64,000 nucleotides of DNA from Tyto alba (lineage: Eukaryota; Chordata; Aves; Strigiformes; Tytonidae). Of this stretch, positions 49,370-61,600 are shown piece by piece (within the stretch, counting starts at the first letter, position 1; every line of letters begins with the position of its first letter). Made by a program: the position numbers and the translations under genes. Under the pieces are notes generated by a model, which was not told where the DNA came from, ran no database searches, and saw only the letters and a program-made list of their open reading frames with translations. The stretch is taken from assembly GCF_018691265.1 (NCBI RefSeq), contig NW_024881282.1, positions 26,810,899 through 26,874,898 of the forward strand. Reading direction: 5' to 3'.

Positions 49370-49375
49370 TTTATT
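49370..49375 (-). promoter_or_regulatory. SUPT20H: Probable SUPT20H poly(A) signal
   Basis: AATAAA on the minus strand, 143 nt past the frame-1 stop codon. Cleavage is expected near 49350, about 165 bp from the predicted EXOSC8 cleavage site on the other strand. Further downstream signals cannot be excluded. Confidence 0.55.
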
Positions 49376-49517
49376 TCAGTGTAACGTCAAAAGTTCATTT
49401 TCCCACCAGTCAGATAGAACACTGATTGAATTTTAAACTTTCTCCTTTTTAATCTGAATTAAAAAAAAAAAAATTCCCTCTGAATTGATTTTTTTTATCT
49501 GAGGGGGAAAGCAAGTC

Positions 49518-49655
49518 TCAGGATTTTGGAGGGGCCGGTGTGCCTCTTTTCCTTTTACTTTTTGAGTGGCTGCCTGAATGCTGTTGATGACGCAGGTGAG
49601 CTGCTTGTGCTGCTGCTGCTGCCATAGCCATTTGATGCTGCAAGAATCGCAACTG
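49518..49655 (-). CDS. SUPT20H: SUPT20H terminal coding exon (dual-frame)
   Basis: Acceptor TGGCAG|CAGTTG, with a second AG three bases on (a NAGNAG site). Frame 1, after the Gln-rich exon: [20 protein letters not shown] then a basic tail, TGA at 49518-49520. Frame 2, after skipping: [20 protein letters not shown] and on to RQPLKK, TAA at 49555-49557. Confidence 0.92.
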   Translation of the reverse strand, partial: QLRFLQHQMAMAAAAAQAAHLRHQQHSGSHSKSKRKRGTPAPPKS

Positions 49656-52600
49656 CTGCCATGAAGGAGAAGGGGGAGAAAAAACTTGTTAGTGTTGACT
49701 CTAAAGCTATGTTTCACATCAGGAAAAATGAGAGGGAGGGTGGAAGGGAAGAAAAAAAATGAGGAAGGACCAGGTTAACAAAAGGAATGCACCATGTATT
49801 GGGAAAATGAGTACAGTCAAGCAGCACCAGTGGCACAGAAGCCTGCTGAGGGCACATCTAACTTTTTACAGGTGTACTTGGACAGCTTTGTTTCTTTGCC
49901 CTTTCTCTCCATTGCAGTAACTGCAGTAACTCAGCAACTTCAGTGAATGTTTGGGTTACACAGCACATTTTTAACGTAATACCTTCTTAGTGTATGCATT
50001 GTATTTATTTTCTGTATGTATCACAAAGAGGAGACTGTGTGCTAAAAAAATGAAAATATTTTCATATAGCATCTGAATGACAGAAGGCTAAAGGAATGCT
50101 TTGTCAGAGCTGTTGCTTCCATGGGCTAAGTGTGAAGTTACAGGTGCTTACATTCATGCTATTCTGAAAGCTCTTGGCACCTGGCAGAGCTTATTTAGCT
50201 ATGTGCCACAAGCACTCCTTGAATGTTAGCAAATCAGGAAGGTGAATGGCTTCAGAGAATAAAAATAAATTCAGTGCTCCAAGCTGAGAGAACCACAGAT
50301 TTTAAATCTTTCATGATAAAATTTGCCAAATGAATGTTTGTTTAATTTGCAAGACCATGACAACATTAGTTAAAAAAAAAAAAAAAAGTCAAAGCAGCAA
50401 GAGTTTTTCGTTTCGGAGCTGAGAATTATATTTTTAATTTATTTTATTTTTTTAAACACAGTCAGAGTGAAGTTGCTGGATTACTTGTATCTGTTGCTGC
50501 TGCTGCTGCAAGGCTTGGTGTTGTTGCTGTTGTAAGGCAGAAGAGAGCTGGAGTCTCTGCTGAGGAAGGCTTTGCCCAGGTCTGTTCACGGCAGAGCCAA
50601 GCTGAGACAACACTAAGAAAGGAGAAGGGGAAAGCAGGCAGGTCAAAGAGGTCAGGTCGAGTTTGTCAGGGTCAAGGAAGGAAGACATAGGAATAGAGTG
50701 TAACAGAAAAGGGGGATCAACAGAATTAGTTTCAGAGCCAATTCGGAAACAGTGCAGAATAAAGTATACGTGATATACATACTCTGTTAGTTAAAACATA
50801 ATTAGATTATGAAGTGCTTGTGGAGACACAAAGAGGTTTCTCATACTGGATGTTAAGCACGTAGTTAAACATTCCTCAATGAAGTCTGGCATGAAAGTTC
50901 CCTCATTATTGTATAAGGTGTGAATAATATCACATGAAAATAAGTAATTTACTACACTTAACTGCCAAACAAAGCAGAGAAGTGCATGCTTTGAATGTCT
51001 GGTATTTCTTATGTAATTCACATGCTGATAATAAATATTAAGTTGTTCTAACGTAAGACTTCTTTACGACCAAACTTCATTTCAGTGTGAATTTGACATA
51101 CACACTTACAAAAGGAGGCTTGGCAAGCACATACCTGTGGCTTGAGGTTGCATAAAATTCCCTACTCCAGTCAGGTTAATTACAGCAGCTTGTTGGGCAG
51201 ATAATGCCTGATCTTGATTGGATGGACCTTGGTCAGACCCCTAGCAAAAATGAAAAGCTTGATCCTTATTACCAAACTTTGGTATCAGTGAATAAGTAAA
51301 TAAAGCCAGAGTGAAGGCAAACTTTTGAAGTGCCATTTAAAAACACGTAATTCTACATCTTCTGGTATGTGTGGGTACAGGCTACAATGCAGTCACTATT
51401 AAAGCAGAATGAACAGATGCTGAATGCCCCAAACCAGCTGCTTCGTCAGAAAGGGTGCTACGCCTGTTACGCAGCAGAAGTCCCATGTAGCTGTCAACTT
51501 CCCTGCAGTCAGAGACTACAGTTTGTGGCTGTAATCTTACGACAATTTCTTGTCCCACTCCCAACCCCAAAGTCTTCAGGTGACACCTGAAACCATGCGT
51601 AAAGGTCCTAATTAATCAAAATGTGAAAAATCTGAAACTTACGTTCACATGTTCGTATTGCGCCCCACGCTCCTTAAGTTCATAAAAAATACAAACCCCG
51701 CTTTTAAAAGTTTATTTTCAAAAGAGAGTAGTTGTCACAATAATCACTCACATGGAATAAGTAGAGTCTGATCTAGTGTTTACTGAAGTCAAAGGGAACT
51801 GAATTATGACCTCTTCTAGAACTTAAATTATGCGCTGATTCATATGGTGGGAAAAAAGTATTATATATGCAATTCAAACAAACTGCATGGCTTATCAGTC
51901 AGGAAAAAAAAAAAAAAAAAAGCAAGCTTTTGAGCTGGTGCATTTCCAGGAGTTGCGATGCTTCTCTAGAATAACCATATGAAACAATGCCACAAAGATC
52001 CAGGTAAACTTGACCAAAAGATTGCATGTTAAGATGACGTCATCATCTCGATGAAGACAACTATGAAGGAGTTCCGCAGTCACACAACCGACATTTGGGG
52101 AAAAACCCTTAAGTCTGAGACAAGAATGTATGTATTCTGTTGGTAGCACAGAAAATTGTTGGCCTTTTGGGGCTTAGTTTTTTTCCACTAAGCACTCAGA
52201 TCCCAGCACCGTGAACACACACATTTTTGTCCTTAGTGAAAGCTAAGGAATCCAGCATTCATAATAGCTCATCTCAGCTAATGACCCTAGTCTTACTCTA
52301 TAACGTGTGGTAAGAGAGAAGTTCCTTAGGGCAAGTTATCTACACAGAGATTGATTTTCTCCAGAAGAACCTTCTGCCACAAGAAGGCCTAGCCTTACAT
52401 CAGCCTTTTTGTAAAAGCCCTTGAAGTTCAACGTCCAGAAAATAAAACCCAATAGTAGGAGCTTGCACGTGGTAATTCAACTAGTAACTGACATTTGGAT
52501 ATCGAGAACAAATCTGAAAGTTTCCCATTAAACTGTCCCACATCCCAGACAGAACAAGGCCTCTGACACAGGAGACTATACACCATAAAAACATTTGAAA

Positions 52601-55600
52601 GAGGCATCCTGTATATGAACAGTCTACAGCAGCACAAGCACAATTACTATGACAAAATGAGTATCCAGTAGAGACCACTTGGTAAACAGAAGCCCTGCAT
52701 GTCTGGGAAGACAAAAGACAAAGAACACAAAAGAGGAGCAGCTAGTTTTCCCAAATTGCTGCTTTAGCGCTGGTAAAGCTTTTTAGGCACATGTAGAACC
52801 AACCACTCAAAATTTGTCATTTTGAGAACAGATTGCTCCCTATCAAGACTTCAGAGTTCTTCAGTGATTAAAGCCTTTAACACTCATTACGGGCAGCGGC
52901 AGAGCAAGTGTCTTAAAGTTACAGCCTTAAAGACAACTGATGCTTTCACTGGTGCAAAGAGAACAATTCTGTGGAACTACAGCAGTGAGGATTGTAAACC
53001 AACTCACAGCAGTGTAGGTAAGAAGTTTCAGTTACTCCGTAGTAATCCTGACTGCGTCTTTTCATCCGATCTATCTGCTAGTTATGATAAACAGGACAAC
53101 ACTAACGTGGTTTTACACCACCCATACAGCAGGCTGACTCTCTTCATGCCAGAGTTCGACAATACTTAGCCAGTTGTTTTGTTATAGCTCTTCTATGCAG
53201 AATACAAATAAAGGAATATAACCCAACTCCAGCACAGCAGCAAAGCCACAGCAGCCTTTGCAGTTCGAGAAGGTTTTGGAGGAAGACTTTCCTCCTCTGC
53301 TTCCAATCTGTTGGGTACAGGCTTATTTTCTGGTGGAGGTGGGGAGAATAGGAGAAACTTTCATCCATGCACCCCTGGCTGGGGGCTGTTGGCACACACC
53401 TGTTCTCCCTGTTGCTGAGGACTACAGGTTTTAGGTCCCTGAGACTGCTGCTGTGGAGAAAGCTGTGACAGCTGCTGCTGCTGTTGTGGGTTAAAAATAA
53501 GTGAACTACCTGGAAGCTATTAAAGATTAAAAACAAAAGGCGTAATTCAATCAAACTACTGAGTTTCCCACTGTCCTAGGATGAACATGACATTGATAAC
53601 AACATACTCTTTGGAGGCTTGTTTTTGATTCTTAAATCCTTTGAAATCAATCAGTTTAAAATTGCTGGTTTTTGTGAAAAAACCTTACGCTCAGAAAACA
53701 AGCCTGCATTAAATTATAGCAAGATATTTCCAGAGGAAAATACATTTCTATTATTCTAATGAAAATAGTACAGATTGTGCTGATACTGGAAATGCAAAGG
53801 CTAGTCTTCAAAAGCTCTGTGTGTTATTTTCACTTTCAGAATATTCCACTGAATTTTAACAGACGCTTCCAATCAACAAGCTGCAAGGTCTGATGCAGAA
53901 AAATGTTCAAGTGAAAGAGTCTTGATTCCTCTCCCTTAGCCCAGCTTTATTTGCAGTGATTTCATCCAAATAATTATTGGCTTATATGAGTGGCAGAGGT
54001 AGCTTGAAAGGATGTACTTCAATGGGGAATCACACAAATACAGGAATTTTAAAGAGCAGCTCTCCTCTGGCATAACCAGCCCCTGTGCCTGCCCTTTTCT
54101 GTATTTCTAGAGCATGTACAGCAGCGGGAGGAGGAAGTAGCAAAGCTACAGCTGATCTTTTACTGGCATTACTATTTTGAAGCATGGTGCAACATCTGTG
54201 AAACACTGAAACTGCAGTTCTGCACCTGTAACTTCCAGCTGACTTCAAGATCCAGAAACTCCACCTGGTTCCACAAACACTTTCTATTCTGCTTTTAAAT
54301 GGAGCTCCGGCGTAGGTAACTTTTGCTCATAATTGTATTTGTACGTATGCTTAGTGGAAAGAAAACATTTACAGACCTTCTAAACTCCCTATCTTAAGTG
54401 AACTCCTATTTACATTACCAGAAGCTCTTTAAAGCTATTACTGCACCTACCCGTGCATGTTGAGTTCGGCTTTCAGGCTTTATACATGCAAACCCTGAGT
54501 GATTCTACTGTACTGTTTTGTACTTTTAAAATAGTAACTTCGGTTTAAATAATTATTTGCAATAAAAGCTTAGGCAAATCCTGAAAATAGAGATTGTATT
54601 AGAGGATTAATCTTTTGAATTCAAATGTCAGCATTTTCAGATTGTTTCTGAGAACCAGCTGCTTTGTCGTGAGCTAAAACTATCATTTCCACCCGGTATC
54701 TTTATGGAAGTAGCTTCTTTTCTTACTCTAAGCATTTTAAATAAGCAATTAAAATTTGCAGTAAATAGTTTGTCTGATCAACTGGCTTCAAAGATCTGAG
54801 GGGGCAACGCAGCAAGCAGCACTACACATGTCTCTAAAGAAATATAAGAAATTATAATTATTATTGTGTCCAAGTATATCAATTACCTGTAGAAGATTTA
54901 AGGGCCGAAGATTTGATGCATTTTTCAAACCAAAGGGGCTGCCTGTTAAAGAAAACATCTTTTTATTAGTAGGAAGTCTTTACTTAATTATATGTGTATT
55001 GCAATTAATACACCTTTCCACTGGGATTACTTCTAAGCATTTGGAAGTTGGAAAACTGGCAAGTGTAAATTTTATACTTAATACAATGCTGCATTTTCTG
55101 CAATGTTGACAAGTTCAGAGCTATCCAGATTTAAAGTTGAAGAGAGCTGACGAAACAGAAATAAATCAGCATTGCTATTAAACACTGTACCTTGTAACCT
55201 ATGACCTGTTAATGCATTTACACAAAGGTGAACGTGGAGAATATCATAGCAGTTATTCTCCAGTGATTCTTCTTCTGGATTTAAAAAGTTTTACTGTTTG
55301 TGCAGTAAATCCAGAAATGTCCAAGGGCTCAATGAAGTAACAGGCTCTCAGTGTCTCAATCATTAACAGAAAACAATCCCACCCGAAAATCTTAGCAATT
55401 GCACACCCTCCCCACAAGGGCTTCTGGCAAGACATATATGACATCTAGAGTTTTTGGCATTATTCCACATGGCACTCTTCAAAGCTATGCTAAAAAAACG
55501 TACATGTAGTAAGCTATGAGGTGGATACAGAACTGTTACAGATGCTCCAGTAAAACAGCGGCTGTGAAACAGAACCCCCAGAGGTCTTCCACGGACCTAG

Positions 55601-58600
55601 CTCAGCTCACTACTCCCATCTGTTATGTGGGCAACAGCATAGCATGTAAAAATCTGTGACATCAAACTGGTAAAGGCTGATAGGGCTTGAAAGGACAGAA
55701 TTAGGATTAAAAGTGATCCTTGTGAATTGCAGAAAGGGTCCAAAATTCAGTAACATCTAATTAAAAAGACAAATGAACAAGTACAAAATTGTGAGTAACT
55801 AGCTTTGTGTCCATACAGCAAGAAAGGACATGAGAAATTACAGTAAGTCACAAACATATATTTGAATCATCCATATCACAAACTATAGAACACACACACA
55901 CAAAAAAAAAACCAAACCAAAACCTCTTCACAGTTTACATTTATAAAACTCACTGTCACAAGATGCTGTAGATTCCAAAAATATTATAAATGAGTTCAAA
56001 ACCAGTTAGATAAATCCACAGACTAGAACTCTAGCACAAGGATATTAAGCACAAAGATCCATGAGGATAGTCTTCAGCTGAGAAACTCTCAAAGCTGTAG
56101 ATTGCCAGAAGAGGTACAGTTGTATACAAGGGATGTGTCACTTCACACTTTTGCCTAGTCTTAAACTCCCTCCTAAGTATCCTCTAATGGCAAACTGGAT
56201 GGATTTTTGGCCTAAACCAGGAAAGCCATTCTTATGCTAATGTAATGCTGTTGCAAAAAATACAGATAAAAAATAAGCAGACCTCATTTGGGGAAATGTT
56301 AACAGGAATGTTGTGAAAGAGATGAGATGCATTTATTCTGCTGTGCTCCACAGTGGTAAATCAGCCAAGCTCAGGCTTGTGTCCAGTTTTGGTTATCACA
56401 TTTTAAGAAGGATGTAAGCAAATTGGACAGTCTAGAAGAGAGTGACAGGATTATGAAAGGTTTGAAAAACACGACCTATCAGAAAGAGAAGACAAATGTG
56501 GGACATGACAGCATGTTTGATACTTATAAGGCAAAGAGAGAGGGTGAACGACTATTTTTCATGTCTGCAAGGAATAGGAGGAAAAAAATAATTTAATTTG
56601 CAATTAAGGAGATGCATTGTAATTAGAAGGAAACATTCTGTACTGATAATGAACTACTCCAAACAGCTACAGGAAGATGGGAATCTTCTTTAGTGAAGGT
56701 ATTTAAAGACAGTTTAGATAAATATTGGTTCAGTATGGTTTAGACAATTTGACTCTGTCTCAGCATAAGGAATTAATATCTTGAAGTCTCCTCTATCATT
56801 CTGATTCCATAATCATATATTAGGGGTTTTTGTCTTTATTATATGTTCAGATAAAAAAATAAATTAAGAATTTAAATCATGCTTTAATGAATACTGAGGC
56901 ATACAAATTTATATAGTCACATTTAAAGGCAGTAATTAATTGTCCTACTAGGATAAAGCAGCACCAGTGACAGAATAAAATGCCCCACACATTTAGAAAG
57001 TGAGGCCTCTTCTAAGTTCAGTCGTGCCTTTTTTCTGGCAGTCACCATCATGGAAGTTGCATCAGAATTTGGAGTTTCTCTCAAACTTCCTACCGAGCAC
57101 ACCAAGCAATCGAGGTTTAGTGAACGCTTCCCCAGGCTAGCTCCTCAAAAATCAACTTGAAACAAATCGCAAACATAGCCTACGTTTTGAATACAGAAAT
57201 ATGTATGCTGTTCCCAAGCTCCAGCCATCAGATACACAATCTATTCACACAATGGTCACTTTTGTCCATTGTTCTCACAATGTTTTCACACTGTCCCTAC
57301 CTGAAGGGTGGCTTTTCAACTTATTCACACTAACCTGCTTGAGAGGCAGACTGCATTGCAGCGGGCAGCGCACTTGGTACCAGACCTCCTGATGGTAAAA
57401 TGCCACTCAGATTTATACCTGCAGGGGCTATGGCACCAGTGTTGCACCCCAACATAGGGTTTGAACCACTCATCAGTGTCTGTGCTCCACTGTAGAAGAG
57501 GAAAGACAACACATCAAACCCAAGTGGTACAAGTAAATCTGACTAACTATATTTTTGCCCTCTGTCTTATGCCAAGAAAATCAATTGTTTGCTGTAAATG
57601 GAATTATGGATAAAGCATCAAGGCAGTTTAAAAAAAATCACTATGCCTAGGGCCTAATAAATATGTAAATCCATATTCTCAGCATATACAGGTTTTTTTG
57701 TTTTTTTTTTTTTTCTTAGTTATAATCTATGGAAAACACAACTGGTTCTTTTATTCTAGAAATACTGAAAGATCAGTCTTCAAAACAATTGTACTAGCGT
57801 AATAAAATTAAGGAACAGGTCTGTTTCCTTTTTTGCACTATAAAAAAAAGCTTTTTCTAATCAACAGTGATCAACTGCTGAACACACTCGGATGAGTAAC
57901 TCAGGTGTCTGACAGTTGTATTGAAGCATACCATGTGTCTTACACTGACCATCTTCTAATGATCACAGAATTTCAGTTAGTCTAAAAAGCAGTTCACGTT
58001 ATACCATGCAATCTATTCTTGACAGCAGCATTTTTTTTTAAACCACAAAATGAGTTTTAAGGATCAAAGATTGTTTATCCTCTATGTTTCATTAAATTGT
58101 TAGAAAACAGATTTGTTGTTTTCTTCTATTTTACATACAATCTTTCATTCATAGGTACTTTTGTATGAAATTTTTCTGCTTTTCATTTAGAGCGGTCTGC
58201 ATATGATATTCCACCTCCTCTCTGATTAATAAAAAAAGTTTTCAAACTTAAAGAGCAGAAACCACTTAAACTGAGGTTAAGCCTTATGAAATTAAACAAT
58301 AATCATCCAAAAAGCTGAAAGCTATAAAGGTCTTTCTTAATAGACCTTTTGAATATTCTGACGGTAGGTGACATGTTTGAGAAATACAAATGGCTTCTAG
58401 TGACTCTTCACTTTATAATTAGAAGGTGAATGATCTTTTTGTATTGCAGATCCTGAAAAATATCTATCCTAATGGATGCTGGACAGTCCTGTACCACTCC
58501 CACCCAGCCCACCGCCACCCCCCCAACCACCAACCCACCCAGGGCAAATTAAGAAACCATCGTAACAAACAACTTACCACACAGAGCTCACTACATTGAT

Positions 58601-61600
58601 GAAATTAAGTCCTGCAGGGTTTGCCATGACCTGGGTGGAGGTTGTTCCTGTAGTAATGGATGTTACCATGGTGGAAAGAGGAATGGTCATTACAGGCAGT
58701 GCCTGGCTCAGAGACATTTGCTGCTGAGCAAAAGGGGTTAACAAATTGGGCTGAGGGGTGAAGCCTGAATCTTGGGGAGTAGGGGTGGCAGAAGGGGTAA
58801 TAGGAGTTGAGCTCTGAGCATCAGGAGGGTGTGGGGTCGATGAAGGGGTGTTGGTTGGAGTAGGAGTAGATGGTTTAGGAGTTCCAGACCCTGCTCATTG
58901 AGAAAAATAAAAAGTGCTAGTTTGTTATAAAAGGCCAGTCCTTTTGGTAGAATAAGGTTAATGGAATCTTATTTAGCACTGACAAGTTGTTCCATCTTTT
59001 AGACTGCAAGTGTTAATTTCTACATGACACGAGTGTTGCAGCACGCACTCATTGTTAAGGATGCAGTATAATCTCACAGAAAACCCATTCTCCATGCTTA
59101 ACTCCTTAAGCCATACACCAACTGGTATCCTCCATCAAGTCCTTCCATAATTTGTTATATATTAAAGCCATAACTCAACTGAGAAATATTTAAGTCAAAA
59201 TAAAACCGCTTCTTAGTGATCGTTTTAACCTAATTAATGTTTTTGTCCTAAAATGTTAAACACATAGTCTATATGCACTGCCTGCACAATAGCATTGTGT
59301 TAAAAACATATCATGGAAAACAACAGATTCAACAAAGAACATAAATGATTTCAATAATCATGGGGTTGATATAGATTTCATCAGATAGATAAACTACCAT
59401 TTGCCAAATTTGGGTTAAATAAAAATAATTTTTTAATATTTAAGAACTAGGGGATAATACTGCATCTTTAAAAATTACTGTGTAATTCCTTCTGCTTAAA
59501 TGTAGTATGCATAGCTATATTTTTTTGTGGATGCAGTAAGCACAGTTTATCAATAGAAAAACAAAACAAAAACCCCAAAAAGCTTCAGGTGGTTTTTCAT
59601 TTTTCTGCCTGTTTTTTTTTTTTTTTTTTTTAGCTTTCATGTCCTGCAGAAAGAAAGGAAATAATGTGAATGTCCAGCTGTTGTGACCAGAGCCTTAAAG
59701 TAACAACTGTGTGCAGCAGATTTACACAATTCATAGCACTAACATAAAAACAGAGTAAATATATTAGAAGAAAAATTTTATAAGTTTTCTTTTTTTTCTT
59801 TGTGCAAAACAAGAAGGCAGAAAAAGTTACAGTTTTTGAGCTATCCAGATTTTAAATTATTTAATGCAAAAAGCATATTATAATACTGTGCAGGATACGG
59901 GAATGTGCAGTATACAATTACTCATAAAAAACTGAGAAACTGCAGCTATGATTTCTCTTTGTACAAATCTGTTCACAAAATGTCTCAAGACGCATACACA
60001 TTTTAAAAATGTTTATGATCTATAGCTATGATTACAATGATCCTGTCAATGTTAATGAAAATCCTTAAACTAGGATGTCACTTATTATTGAAATTTACAT
60101 TTTAACACCTGAGAATATGGTGCTATCATCAGCAGCATCACCACCACACTTGCAATCAGCAATGATTTGTAAAACAGTGCAGGAGTGTTTTAAAAAAATC
60201 ATCTTATCGTTTATTGTATCACCACCTTGGGACTGATCAGATTATATACATACATAGAGATACAACTGCACCAGCTCCTATAACATTTAAAAAAACAGAT
60301 GCTTAAATTATGTAAAGGCAAACTGATCTAACATACTGTTTTTACACGGGAGGAAAAAAAAAAAAAATCTACACTTTGGAGGTTTATCTCATCACATCAT
60401 CTATCAGCCTTTCATAAATGAGGAGATCATACTAATTGCATAAAAGTATTAAAACGTATACACAGAGGGTGCATACATATATACAGAAAAAACAAACACA
60501 GTTACAATAAACATAGAATACATACAGTGAACAAGAGACCTGCCTAAAGCTGCGCAACTTATACAATTTAGGGTACGTTGTACACTTAAGTTTCATCATT
60601 CCACAGGTTAAGAAGTTTATCTCAGGAAGCATTTATGCAAAAGCCTAAGATTTAATGGAGAATTTAGGTCGTGACTCACTTTGTGAAGAGCTCGCAGGAG
60701 ACATGGCAGCTGGAGAGAGCATGCTAACTTGATTAAGATCCATAGATTGTTTCCGAGAAAGACCAGGAGGCTTAGAAGGAGGAGGAGGAGTTGGGGATTT
60801 TAGATGGCCACTTGACTGTTGTGGACTAAAAATATTACCTGAAAAAGCATATTTAAGATACATTACTGTTCTGTGAAGATATGTTAACTCAAAAATTTGT
60901 TATGATACAATTTTGTGAACAATATAATCAGAACTCAAAAAAATTATGCTCTTTTCACAGATAAAATACTGATTTTTTTTTTTTTTAATTAAATCTTTAC
61001 TAAAGTGATGTCATGTCATTTCACAACAGGCAGAACACATAAAAAGGAGATGCCCAAGTCAATAAATAATTACCTGAAGAGCTACTTCCTGAACTTGAAG
61101 GTAATTTGATGGGAGGAGGTCGGTGTTTTACACCTTTCCCCAATACTGAAGACTGAACAGAGCCTGATATACTTTCTGGCTGCTAGGAGGAAAGAGAAAT
61201 TAACACTACCACAGCAATAATGTGAGCTTCCACATATTTGACAGAAAAGACAAGTCAATTTGTATTAGACTGCTCAAAACCATGACAAAATTCCCTTCAA
61301 GCATTTCAGATTTGTATATTTATTTTGAAACCATAACTTATGACTGACTCTCTTTAGCTAAAATGCTCACCATCAAGAAGCAGCTTGATAGTGCTGATAA
61401 AATTTAAACCAAGTGAAAAAATAATTTAAAAAAACAATTACAGAGTTTCACTTTTCTCTGCAATTCTGAAATCCTTCTTAGTAATTTTCACAAATGCAAG
61501 AGTGACAGATGCACTTTAAATAAAAGGACAATTTGGTCTTACTTGAAAAATTACATACTTTCATTCATTCACCAGCTGTATGTATCTGCCACTTTCAACC

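Larger units (their letters stand above)
49656..54886 (-). other. SUPT20H: SUPT20H introns between 49656 and 54886
   Basis: The intervals 49656-50484, 50613-51134, 51241-53399 and 53517-54886 are intron sequence with A and T runs (for example 50371-50386 and 51904-51920). Open frames of up to 136 codons were considered and rejected, except for the true exons listed. No mobile element was recognised. Confidence 0.65.
54943..58577 (-). other. SUPT20H: SUPT20H introns between 54943 and 58577
   Basis: 54943-57334 holds the old CR1. 57490-58577 holds a C-rich block (58494-58541, G-rich on the SUPT20H strand) just downstream of the 313-bp exon, plus T-rich runs. Confidence 0.7.

Noticed and set aside
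49433..49717. 94-codon minus-strand frame over the SUPT20H last exon
   Set aside because: This is the third frame of the exon; neither upstream splice choice reads into it, so its openness is a by-product of the CAG/GCA composition.
53144..53554. 136-codon minus-strand frame overlapping a SUPT20H exon
   Set aside because: It is a different frame from the real Gln-rich exon at 53400-53516, which is fixed by phase and similarity.
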